DNA of 64,000 bases from Flavobacterium sp. 140616W15 (GTDB taxonomy: Bacteria; Bacteroidota; Bacteroidia; Flavobacteriales; Flavobacteriaceae): assembly GCF_003668995.1 (NCBI RefSeq), contig NZ_CP033068.1:2542001-2606000 (forward strand), written 5' to 3'. The notes beneath the pieces are model-generated. The model saw only the letters and a program-made list of their open reading frames with translations. It was not told the DNA's origin and did not search any database. The number at the start of each line of letters is the position of its first letter. Position 1 is the stretch's first letter. Of the stretch, positions 55,476-63,858 are shown piece after piece. A program made the position numbers and the translations under genes.

Positions 55476-57251
55476 ATGGTTACAATTACGAGACTTTTTG
55501 ATTTTCCTTATTATCAGAAAGAAAAATATAATAAAAAAGATGCTTTAGTAACCAAACGTAATGGTGTTTGGGAGAAAACCTCAACTGAAGAGTATATCGC
55601 AAAAGCCAATGCCATTTCTCGAGCATTGTTGCGTATGGGAATTCAAAAAGATGATAAAATTGCCTTAATCACTTCTACAAACAGAACGGAATGGCATATC
55701 ATGGATATTGGAATTTTACAAACTGGAGCACAAACCGTTCCTGTTTATCCTACTATATCTGAGGAAGATTACGAATATGTTTTAAACCATAGTGGCAGTA
55801 GCTATTGTTTTGTTTCTGATAAAGAAGTATTAGACAAAGTATTGGCCATTAAACAAAATGTACCAACTCTAAAAGATGTTTTTACTTTTGATGAAATTGC
55901 TGGTGCAAAAAACTGGACTATTGTATTAGACCAAGGTGCAGACGAAAGCAATCAAAATGAGGTTGAAGCAAGAAAAGACAGTATTGTTACTGACGATTTA
56001 GCTACAATTATTTACACATCAGGAACAACTGGACGTCCTAAAGGTGTTATGCTTTCACACAAAAACATAGTTTCGAATGTTTTAGACAGTGCACCAAGAA
56101 TCCCATTTGAACCAGGTCACAGTGTAGCATTAAGCTTCCTTCCTATTTGTCATATTTTTGAAAGAATGATATTATACATTTATCAATATTATGGTATTTC
56201 GGTATATTTTGGTGAATCTATTGATAAGTTAAGTGATAACTTAAAAGAAGTGAGACCAAATGTAATTACAGCTGTTCCTAGACTTCTTGAAAAAGTATAT
56301 GATAAAATTTATGCAAAAGGTGCTGATTTAACTGGAATCAAAAAGAAATTATTTTTCTGGGCTATTAATTTAGGTCTAAGATATGAACCATATGGTGCAA
56401 ATGGTTTCTGGTATGAATTTCAATTAAAAATAGCGCGTAAATTAATTTTCAGTAAGTGGAAAGAAGGTTTAGGTGGTAATATCGATTTAATGGTTTCTGG
56501 AAGTGCCGCATTGCAAACAAGATTAACTCGTGTTTTTGCAGCAGCAGGAATACCAGTTATGGAAGGATACGGACTATCTGAAACTTCGCCAGTAATTTCT
56601 GTAAATGACACAAGAAACAGAGGTTTTAAAATTGGAACTGTTGGAAAACCAATTCAGAATGTAGAGGTGAAAATTGCTGAAGACGGAGAAATTCTTTGTA
56701 AAGGACCTAACGTGATGTTGGGCTATTATAAAGATCCTGAAAAAACTGCAGAAGCTTTACAAAATGGTTATTTCCATACAGGAGATATCGGAGAAATCGA
56801 CAGCGAAGGTTTCCTTAAAATTACTGATCGTAAGAAAGAAATGTTCAAAACTTCGGGAGGGAAATATATTGCTCCTCAAATGATTGAGAACATGATGAAA
56901 CAATCTCGTTTTATCGAACAAATAATGGTTATTGGTGAAGGCGAAAAAATGCCAGCTGCCTTTATCCAGCCTAACTTTGAATTTGTAAAAGAATGGGCTA
57001 AAATTCATAAAATAGTTTTAGGAAACTCTAACGATGATATCATTACAAACGTTCAAGTAATCAAGCGTATCAATGAAGAAGTTGAATCTGTAAATGAAAA
57101 ATTTGGACATTGGGAAAAAATCAAACGTTTTGAACTTACTCCAGATGTTTGGTCTATTGATGGTGGTCAATTAACACCAACTTTAAAACTAAAACGTAAA
57201 ATAATCAAAGAAATTTACGCGCCACTTTATAAGAAAATCTACGGCGAATAA
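55476..57251 (+). CDS. long-chain acyl-CoA ligase (AMP-forming), FadD15-like
   Basis: A 591-aa adenylate-forming enzyme that activates long-chain fatty acids with ATP and CoA. The P-loop-like TIIYTSGTTGRPKGVMLSHKN (about residues 178-198), MEGYGLSETSPVISVN (about 364-379), GEILCKGPNVMLGYYKDPEKTAEA, GYFHTGDIGEIDSEGFLKITDRKKEMFKTSGGKYIAP and the C-terminal TPTLKLKRKIIKEIY with the catalytic Lys all match. The length agrees with the bacterial long-chain AMP-ligase group. Confidence 0.93.
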   Translation: MVTITRLFDFPYYQKEKYNKKDALVTKRNGVWEKTSTEEYIAKANAISRALLRMGIQKDDKIALITSTNRTEWHIMDIGILQTGAQTVPVYPTISEEDYEYVLNHSGSSYCFVSDKEVLDKVLAIKQNVPTLKDVFTFDEIAGAKNWTIVLDQGADESNQNEVEARKDSIVTDDLATIIYTSGTTGRPKGVMLSHKNIVSNVLDSAPRIPFEPGHSVALSFLPICHIFERMILYIYQYYGISVYFGESIDKLSDNLKEVRPNVITAVPRLLEKVYDKIYAKGADLTGIKKKLFFWAINLGLRYEPYGANGFWYEFQLKIARKLIFSKWKEGLGGNIDLMVSGSAALQTRLTRVFAAAGIPVMEGYGLSETSPVISVNDTRNRGFKIGTVGKPIQNVEVKIAEDGEILCKGPNVMLGYYKDPEKTAEALQNGYFHTGDIGEIDSEGFLKITDRKKEMFKTSGGKYIAPQMIENMMKQSRFIEQIMVIGEGEKMPAAFIQPNFEFVKEWAKIHKIVLGNSNDDIITNVQVIKRINEEVESVNEKFGHWEKIKRFELTPDVWSIDGGQLTPTLKLKRKIIKEIYAPLYKKIYGE

Positions 57252-57334
57252 ATACAATCGCTCATTATCACATAATAGATTTAAAAGTTCATTCTTTAGT
57301 TAACACATAAGAAACTGTAAATCTGATATTAAAT

Positions 57335-57377
57335 AAAAATTCCACCAATTAATTTCTATTAATTCGTGGAATTTTTT
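57335..57377 (+). terminator. terminator after the acyl-CoA ligase
   Basis: AAAATTCCAC and GTGGAATTTT arms extend through a second inner pairing AATTAAT/ATTAATT, followed by T residues. It overlaps the extended open frame of the following gene, arguing for that gene's start at 57426. Confidence 0.8.
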
Positions 57378-57425
57378 GCAATAAAAAGATTAGATTCGTT
57401 CCGAACAATCATAAAAATAAAAATC

Positions 57426-58475
57426 ATGAGAATAAAATTCATCATTTGTTTCTTAAGCATTATATTATTTTCTAGTTGTAAAGAAGAAACTAAAATCGAT
57501 CCCGTTAAAGCAACTTATTTAGATTTTTCTAAACGCGATGACCAACTTACTGGTGGGATAAAGATGATTCCGATTACTACACCAAAAGGAAAATTTAAAG
57601 TATGGACAAAAACTGTTGGTAACAATCCTACTATAAAAGTTTTATTACTGCATGGTGGCCCTGGACTTACTCATGAATTATATGAATGCTTTGACGGTTA
57701 TTTCCCTAACGAAAGTATCGAATACATCTATTATGATCAATTAGGTTCTTATTATAGTGATCAGCCTACTGATAGTAGCTTGTGGACAAATGAGCGCTTT
57801 GTTGAAGAAGTTGAACAAGTACGTATTGCATTAGGGCTAGACAATTCTAACTTTTATATTTTAGGTCAATCCTGGGGCGGAATCCTTGCTATGGAATATG
57901 CTCTGAAATATCAGAAAAACTTAAAAGGCCTTATCATTTCCAATATGATGGCTAGTGTTCCTGAATATAATAAATATGCCAAAGATGTTCTCGCTCCACA
58001 AATGGATCCAAAAATCTTAAAAGAACTACAGGATATTGAAGCTAAGAATGATTTTGAAAATCCAAAATACAGCGAACTCCTTTTTAAAAATTATTACACA
58101 CAGCATATTCTAAGAATGCCTCTTGAAGAATGGCCAGAATCTATAAACAGGTGTTTTAAACACATCAACCCGAGTGTATATGTTTATATGCAAGGCCCTA
58201 GCGAATTTGGGATAACTGGAAATGCTACTTTAAAAAACTGGGACATCAAATCAAGATTAAAAACAATTACAATTCCCACTTTGGCAATTGGCTCTAAATA
58301 CGATACCATGGATCCGGAACATATGAAATGGATCGCAAACGAAGTACAAAACGGTCGCTTTTTATTTTGTCCAGACGGAAGTCATCTTTCTCAATATGAT
58401 GATCCTAAACATTATTTCCCTGGCGTAATAAAATTCTTAAAAGATGTAGACAACGGAAGCTTTAAAAAAGGATAA
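57426..58475 (+). CDS. proline iminopeptidase-like alpha/beta hydrolase lipoprotein
   Basis: A 349-aa lipoprotein with signal FLSIILFSSC (Cys about residue 17 from ATG 57426). It is an alpha/beta hydrolase of the prolyl aminopeptidase (S33) type: oxyanion motif LLHGGPGLTHELYECFDGYFP, YYDQLGSYYSDQP, nucleophile LGQSWGGILAMEYALKY, Asp in GSKYDTMDPEHMKWIA and His in DGSHLSQYDDPKHYFPGV. Cleavage of N-terminal proline from peptides in the periplasm or at the surface is expected, but the true substrate is unproven. Terminators precede and follow it. Confidence 0.88.
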   Translation: MRIKFIICFLSIILFSSCKEETKIDPVKATYLDFSKRDDQLTGGIKMIPITTPKGKFKVWTKTVGNNPTIKVLLLHGGPGLTHELYECFDGYFPNESIEYIYYDQLGSYYSDQPTDSSLWTNERFVEEVEQVRIALGLDNSNFYILGQSWGGILAMEYALKYQKNLKGLIISNMMASVPEYNKYAKDVLAPQMDPKILKELQDIEAKNDFENPKYSELLFKNYYTQHILRMPLEEWPESINRCFKHINPSVYVYMQGPSEFGITGNATLKNWDIKSRLKTITIPTLAIGSKYDTMDPEHMKWIANEVQNGRFLFCPDGSHLSQYDDPKHYFPGVIKFLKDVDNGSFKKG

Positions 58476-58495
58476 ATTTTTATCACAAAAAATTG

Positions 58496-58526
58496 AAACC
58501 ACGAATTTATATTCGTGGTTTTTTAT
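58496..58526 (+). terminator. terminator after the hydrolase lipoprotein
   Basis: AACCACGAAT and ATTCGTGGTT are exact arms with loop TTAT and a following T run. The same stem recurs in the terminator at 59708, on the other side of the acyltransferase gene. Confidence 0.88.
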
Positions 58527-58574
58527 TATATTTTTACGAAAAAAAATAATTATTTCTAATCCATCTACTATTTA

Positions 58575-59699
58575 ATGAAAGAAGTGACAGATTTAAAAAG
58601 TTCTAAACCACATTATGAAATACTTGACGGTTTAAGAGGTGTAGCAGCTATTTTGGTTGTTATATTTCATGTTTTTGAAGTCCATTCTCATGGCGATTTT
58701 ACAAAACTAATTATTAACCATGCCTATTTAGCTGTTGATTTTTTCTTTTTGCTATCTGGTTTTGTACTTGCGTATGCTTATGATGATCGTTGGGGTACAA
58801 TGTCATTAAAAGATTTCTTCAAGCGTCGTATCGTTCGTTTACAGCCAATGATTATAGCAGGAATGCTAATCGGGGCAATATTATTCTATTTTCAGGATTC
58901 AGCTGGTATGGGTTGGGGAGGCATACATGATGTTCCTTTATGGAAAATGCTATTAGTTATGTTAATTGGCTTTACCGTAATTCCTGTAGGCAGAGGATTA
59001 GATATAAGAGGATGGAGTGAAATGCACCCATTAAATGGCCCTGCTTGGTCTTTATTCTTCGAGTATATTGCTAATATTGCGTATGCACTTGTTTTAAGAA
59101 AAACATCTAAAATAGTTTTATCTATTCTAACAATACTAGCTGCTGGAATAACCATTCATTATGCTTTAACGAATCCTGCTGGTAATATTATCGGAGGATG
59201 GACAATTGATGATCCTACACAATTAAGAATAGGTTTTACCCGCTTAACATTTCCGTTTTTAGCAGGATTATTATTAGCCCGAATCGGGAAACTACGCTAT
59301 ACTAAAAATGCATTTTTATCTGCGAGTTTATTATTAATTGTATTTTTATCTGTACCGCATTTAGGAGGAGATAATAATATTTGGAATCGTCTATTTGAAT
59401 GTTTTTGCATAATCATATTGTTTCCTTTTGTTATATGGCTAGGTGCTGGAGGAAAAGTACAAGGAAAGAAAGCAGCTGGAGTTTGTAAGTTTCTGGGAGA
59501 TATATCTTATCCTGTTTATATAACTCATTACCCTATTGCCTATGTATATATGGCTTGGGTAACCAATAATAAACTATCATTAGCACAATCATGGCCTTAT
59601 TTTTTACTAACTGTTATCGTTTCTATAGCAGTAGCCTATCTTACGATGAAATGCTATGATATACCGATTAGAAACTGGCTACGAAAGAAAGTCTTATAA
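58575..59699 (+). CDS. acyltransferase 3 family membrane protein
   Basis: A 374-aa integral membrane acyltransferase with the N-terminal family motif YEILDGLRGVAAILVVIFHVFEVHSH (catalytic His about residue 32), the FFFLLSGFVLAYAYDDRW helix, and about ten hydrophobic segments ending TMKCYDIPIRNWLRKK. AT3 enzymes O-acetylate lipid A-linked glycans, exopolysaccharides or peptidoglycan. It stands alone between two near-identical terminators. Confidence 0.92.
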   Translation: MKEVTDLKSSKPHYEILDGLRGVAAILVVIFHVFEVHSHGDFTKLIINHAYLAVDFFFLLSGFVLAYAYDDRWGTMSLKDFFKRRIVRLQPMIIAGMLIGAILFYFQDSAGMGWGGIHDVPLWKMLLVMLIGFTVIPVGRGLDIRGWSEMHPLNGPAWSLFFEYIANIAYALVLRKTSKIVLSILTILAAGITIHYALTNPAGNIIGGWTIDDPTQLRIGFTRLTFPFLAGLLLARIGKLRYTKNAFLSASLLLIVFLSVPHLGGDNNIWNRLFECFCIIILFPFVIWLGAGGKVQGKKAAGVCKFLGDISYPVYITHYPIAYVYMAWVTNNKLSLAQSWPYFLLTVIVSIAVAYLTMKCYDIPIRNWLRKKVL

Positions 59700-59707
59700 T
59701 TAAATCG

Positions 59708-59740
59708 AAAAACCACGAATAGTACATTCGTGGTTTTCTT
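59708..59740. terminator. bidirectional terminator between acyltransferase and RING-type genes
   Basis: AAAACCACGAAT and ATTCGTGGTTTT flank AGTAC, followed on the + strand by CTTTTTTTT. The A run on the left gives a T run for the leftward gene ending at 59745. Confidence 0.85.
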
Positions 59741-59744
59741 TTTT

Positions 59745-61985
59745 TTAATCTATTAATAATTGAGTAACTGCAGCCGAATTGATTGCCCAATTTGCATCGT
59801 ACACCTCATCGGCAGTTGTTGTTTCTACAATTTCCAATCCTTGTGCTTCGGCTTTAAGAGTCAAAAGACTACCTATGTTTAATTTACTGCTTAGCTTAGA
59901 CAATAACGCTTTTACACCTTTATAATCTAATCCTTGTACAACTTGGCCTCCAAAAGTCATCTCTAACCAAATAATTTCTTTTTTGGCTACATCCAGCACT
60001 CCAAAAACTAGCCCTTTTGCAACATTTTGTGTTACTCGTACCTGATGATCTACACAAGATGGATCATAAGCAACTCCTGTTTTCTCAGATATTTTCATCG
60101 GATGTTTGCTATTCATCCAACCTACTATTAAATTTGGAGTTATACTTCCGTTACTATACGCATTACATGTAAAGGTTACAAACTTGGCATTTGCTTTTGC
60201 TAATTCGGCAATATTAATGTTTATATATTCAGCTGTTCCAATTTTATTCGGAATATATCTGATATCTCCACTATGCTTACAACCTGTGGTTTCTAATCGG
60301 CTAAAAGAACAAATATCGGCACTATTTTCATAAGCAATATGACAGCTTAAATCCATATCCAGATGTTGTGCAGGTAAATCATTACCCCATTGCATAAATA
60401 ATCGTACTTCATTACCTTCAATCGGGAAACGTGTTCCCATTAAAGCAACTGGTAAATCCTGAACAGTTTCGCTTCTATCTCCTATTGAAACTGGCATATT
60501 AAACAATTGTGGATCTATATAAATTGTCTTATTATCATTTGGCATAGCCGCAAATCTTTTCTTCATCGCCAAGACACACATATCTTCAATTTGCTTTTTC
60601 ATTGCATTCAATTGCTCATCAGTATATAATGATAATAATCGATTTGGTTCAATTCTTTTATTAGTACCTCCCAATGGTTTCACACTTCTTTGAATCGTTT
60701 TATCAAAATAATTTTGAGCATACATATTCAAAGTAAAAATCAAACGCGCTGGTACTTTATCTATAATTTCATTAAAATGTGCAATTGTTTCATCTGCTCC
60801 AAACCAAAGCATATTCGAAAATAACGAACGAGCGAATAATCCTGGGCGTTGTTTTAGCAAAGCAAAAGTTTTATCTGCATCTAATTTCAAACGAAAGTGA
60901 TTCAGATTGCCTTGCCAAACTTCGTAAGTCTGGTTATAGAAAGTATCTAATAAAACGGCTAATTTTTCAAAGCCTTTTCTTTTACTATATTCTGGTAAAC
61001 GTAACGCTCGTATAAAACGAACCCACATTCCTCTTTTTGGATGCATGATTTCGCAAGCAGCATCGGCGCTCATTTCAAGATTATTCAACCAATTGGCAAC
61101 CATCAAACATTCTTTTCTAGAATATTTAAGTTTTAAGCTCTCTTTAGCTGTCAACTTAGACTTAGCACTATTATCCAAGAAATGAGCCAAATGCTGATTG
61201 TTTTTTTCAACTCTTTGAATGATTGTTTTTGGATCTATAATTTGCAATAAATTGGTTTTCTTATACCATAAATACCTCAAAATATCTGTTGGCGTTTTAA
61301 AATATTGTGTTGCTTTTTCGGCTTGATCTTGTTCGATTAAAGCGTCGATAACAAGCATCAACGTTTCTTTCATTCCAATAGCAACATCTGGCAGTGGCAA
61401 ATGCGCAATTAAAGTTTTTAAACTTTCTACCTGAGTAGCATCCAAAGCTGTTTTTGATGTTAATAACGAAACAAAGAAATCATTCAACTCTTTTTCCGAC
61501 CATAACTCTAAAACTTTTAGTTTGCTTCCTTGTCCAAAATTTTCAATTTCTCCAAACTCAAATGGAGTTCCACAAAAAGGACAGCCATTATATCTTTCTA
61601 AAGGAAAAGTACCATTAGGAATAATATGTCCACATTGCAAAGTAATTCCGTTACTAGATTTAAAAAGATTAGCAAACAAAGTCACCATATGATCTAAAAT
61701 AGATTCTCCAGTAGGAACATTCCATTCTTTTACTAATGGTGTCCAATTTTTGTTAGTTCCTAAAACATCTTTTAAAACCTCCAAAACTTCAACTTTATAA
61801 TTTGGATTTACATTGTTTAAAGCATGTAATAACGATTCAGAAAAAGTGAATCCCAGTTTTGAAACGTTGGCAGCTAAAGCCAATGTTGTTCTAGATATTT
61901 TTTCAACATCATTTGCAATTAATTCTGTTGGAATAAAAATTGCATTCTGACGTAAACTTATTTTTAAAAATTCTTTTGTTTTCAT
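59745..61985 (-). CDS. RING-type/TerD-like protein (MXAN_6230/SCO0930-like)
   Basis: A 746-aa cytosolic protein. Near residues 117-138 a Cys/His cluster (CGHIIPNGTFPLERYNGCPFCG) looks like a RING-type or treble-clef zinc site. The middle (about 190-480) is helical, including an R-E-C-rich KLKYSRKECLMVANWLNNLEMSADAACEIMHPKRGMWVRFIRALRL. The C-terminal half (about 540-720) has TerD-like strands: EVRLFMQWGND, LDMDLSCHIAYENS, CKHSGDIRYIP and EYININIAEL. I believe it belongs to the MXAN_6230/SCO0930 RING-type family, predicted by comparative genomics to work with Ter stress systems. No ter genes flank it here. Confidence 0.75.
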   Translation of the reverse strand: MKTKEFLKISLRQNAIFIPTELIANDVEKISRTTLALAANVSKLGFTFSESLLHALNNVNPNYKVEVLEVLKDVLGTNKNWTPLVKEWNVPTGESILDHMVTLFANLFKSSNGITLQCGHIIPNGTFPLERYNGCPFCGTPFEFGEIENFGQGSKLKVLELWSEKELNDFFVSLLTSKTALDATQVESLKTLIAHLPLPDVAIGMKETLMLVIDALIEQDQAEKATQYFKTPTDILRYLWYKKTNLLQIIDPKTIIQRVEKNNQHLAHFLDNSAKSKLTAKESLKLKYSRKECLMVANWLNNLEMSADAACEIMHPKRGMWVRFIRALRLPEYSKRKGFEKLAVLLDTFYNQTYEVWQGNLNHFRLKLDADKTFALLKQRPGLFARSLFSNMLWFGADETIAHFNEIIDKVPARLIFTLNMYAQNYFDKTIQRSVKPLGGTNKRIEPNRLLSLYTDEQLNAMKKQIEDMCVLAMKKRFAAMPNDNKTIYIDPQLFNMPVSIGDRSETVQDLPVALMGTRFPIEGNEVRLFMQWGNDLPAQHLDMDLSCHIAYENSADICSFSRLETTGCKHSGDIRYIPNKIGTAEYININIAELAKANAKFVTFTCNAYSNGSITPNLIVGWMNSKHPMKISEKTGVAYDPSCVDHQVRVTQNVAKGLVFGVLDVAKKEIIWLEMTFGGQVVQGLDYKGVKALLSKLSSKLNIGSLLTLKAEAQGLEIVETTTADEVYDANWAINSAAVTQLLID

Positions 61986-62040
61986 TTTTAATGATTTTAA
62001 TAATTAGATAATTGTGTTTCTGGTTCTACCTAAAAGATTT

Positions 62041-62065
62041 TTGAAGTAAGAAACACTTGACCTTA
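62041..62065 (+). repeat. spaced motif, copy A, 3' of tRNA-Lys
   Basis: TTGAAGTAAG, six bases, then TTGACCTTA. This is the first of three same-orientation copies of GAAGTAA(G/C)-N6-TTGACCT clustered around and inside the tRNA-Lys gene. Confidence 0.75.
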
Positions 62066-62071
62066 ATTTTG

Positions 62072-62189
62072 TGGAGCAGGTGGGATTCGAACCCACGACC
62101 TGGGCATTAAAAGTGCTAGAAGTAAGTTAAGATTGACCTTTAGTGATAATTTCAAAACTAACCTGCTCTAACCGCTGAGCTACTGCCCC
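62072..62189 (-). tRNA. tRNA-Lys(UUU) interrupted in the anticodon stem
   Basis: On the minus strand all cloverleaf parts are present: acceptor GGGGCAG/CTGCTCC, D arm GCTC...GAGC, anticodon loop CTTTTAA (anticodon TTT) with 3' stem TGCCC, T arm GTGGG-TTCGAAT-CCCAC. The 5' anticodon strand is split into GG and GCA by 45 bp (62117-62161). Joining GG to GCA gives a perfect GGGCA/TGCCC stem, so an intact tRNA-Lys was interrupted. Introns in bacterial tRNAs are group I or II and far larger, so it is probably a pseudogene unless processed by an unknown route. Confidence 0.85.
62117..62161 (-). repeat. 45-bp insert in tRNA-Lys
   Basis: The insert splits the tRNA at stem position 28/29. On the minus strand it begins with a possible hairpin (TTAGT...ACTAA) and contains copy B of the spaced motif on its + strand: GAAGTAAG, six bases, TTGACCTT (62119-62140). 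No target duplication longer than one or two bases is visible. Confidence 0.8.
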
Positions 62190-62241
62190 ATTATTTATAA
62201 ATGTATTAATCGGTAATTGTCAAAGTATATCTTAAAGGTTA

Positions 62242-62266
62242 TTGAAGTAACTTTAACTTGACCTGA
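62242..62266 (+). repeat. spaced motif, copy C, 5' of tRNA-Lys
   Basis: TTGAAGTAAC, six bases (TTTAAC), then TTGACCTGA. The spacing is identical to copies A and B and the orientation is the same. It lies about 53 bp upstream of the tRNA 5' end. Confidence 0.75.
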
Positions 62267-62411
62267 TCAATTCATTTATTGTATTTAAAAGAACGTGTTT
62301 TTAATTTCTTAAGCAAATATTCAAATTAAAGTACGCAATTATTTTGCGTAGATTAAATTTATTTTCAATTAAGTAAAAAAAATCTTATATTGTGATTTAA
62401 AAATTATAAAC

Positions 62412-63840
62412 ATGGATAAAAATACTTACAAATTAATAAATTATATCTTATCTTTTCTTGTTTTTTTTTATTTTTGTTTGCTCCTGTAGCACTGAAGAAA
62501 CTACATCAAATCAAACCTTAGATGTTCAAACTTGGTTTGAAAAGTACGAAGCTGAAAGCCCAAATTTTGATTTATTTCAAGATTTAGAATACAATTGGAG
62601 TCAAGCCAAAATAACAACCTCAGAAGATGGGACTGAAACCATTATTGTTCCTATCGTTGAACGCAAAAGAAATTCATCAGAAATTTGGAAACAAAATTTG
62701 TATCTTTATAAGATAAGTGAAAATAATTATGAAGCAATAATCTTTGAGATATTTCCCGATAAAAAATCAAAAAAAAGTAGTCAATCAATAGATGATGGTG
62801 ATTTTAATGGATACATTAGTTCTTGGGATTTGAAAAATGGTTTTATAAAAGCGGCTCAATTTGAGAACAATAAAGTTGTTCAAGAAGGGATAATAGCAAT
62901 GTTATCATCTGCCAGTAACAATGAACAAAGCAAAATGGTAGCTGACCCTTGTTATTATTGTCCTGATGAAGAAGAACCAACTGGTGGTAGCGGTGGTTCT
63001 CCAATACCGCTTAGAGAGGTTATAATTACATCTCCATCAGCACCACCATCGTTCCCTCCTATGACTTTTATCCCGCGTGGCCTCTCATCTGGTGGTGTGG
63101 TTAATCCACCTGAATATACAAATCCTCCTCGAGGCGGTGGTGGTGGTGGTGGTTCAAGTTCTCCTTCAGTAGAACAAATAATAAATAACCTAACAGGCAA
63201 AGCAAAATGTTTGAACACTTTATTAGATGAAAGGGGAAGTTCTTTTGTAAAAAAACTACTAGCAAACTTCCAAGGACCAACATCTGAGTTTGATATTGAA
63301 ATCATTTCTAAAGACAAAGTAATTAATCCTGATAAGAATGGTATTCTTAGAGAAATAAATGGAAGAACAATCCATAGAGTGGGAAATAAGGTAATAACAA
63401 TTGAAATAAGTACATCAAAAACAAATGAAAATTCTTCTTTGGAAGCAGCAAGAACAATTTTACATGAATATATACATGCCGATCTTTTTAGAAAACTTAA
63501 TACAAAATCTGACGAAATTGGTGACTCAGGAGAAGATTTTAAAAAAACATATGATAAATATAAAAATGATCACGGGAACATTGCTACACTATATTTACAA
63601 AGTATGAAGACTGCATTAAAAGAATTTCATAAAGATGTCCTTACAAGTGATTATAATGGTTATAAAAAATATTTTGGAGAAGAACCAAGTGATTTATTTT
63701 ACGAAGCAATGGCATGGCACGGACTACAAGAAAGTGGTGTTGATGCATGGACATCTTTATCAGAAGAAAGAAAAAAGGAAATTGCTAATTTAGATAAAAG
63801 AAGTAACTTATTAACAAAAACAGTTACTTGCTCAAACTAA
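62412..63840 (+). CDS. lipoprotein metallopeptidase-like protein with signal out of frame at a T9 tract
   Basis: From ATG 62412 a signal-like start (MDKNTYKLINYILSFLV) runs into nine T residues (62461-62469) and then stops after 26 codons. In the next frame, open from TTG 62458 to 63840, coding continues as FFIFVCSCSTEE, an ideal lipobox. One T fewer would join them. The mature part has an N-terminal domain (about 20-150), a Pro/Gly-rich linker with a G7-S run (about 160-230), and a C-terminal domain with zinc motif ILHEYIHAD. The fold looks SprT-like or gluzincin-like. The function is unknown. Confidence 0.75.
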
Positions 63841-63858
63841 CATTATAAAATTTTAATT

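Noticed and set aside
62117..62161. Group I or group II intron in tRNA-Lys
   Set aside because: Forty-five bases cannot contain a group I or II core, and no self-splicing consensus is seen.
62955..63317. Proline-rich ORF on the minus strand opposite the Gly linker
   Set aside because: It is the complement of the glycine-rich coding sequence, so its Pro runs are an artefact of GGT/GGC codons.
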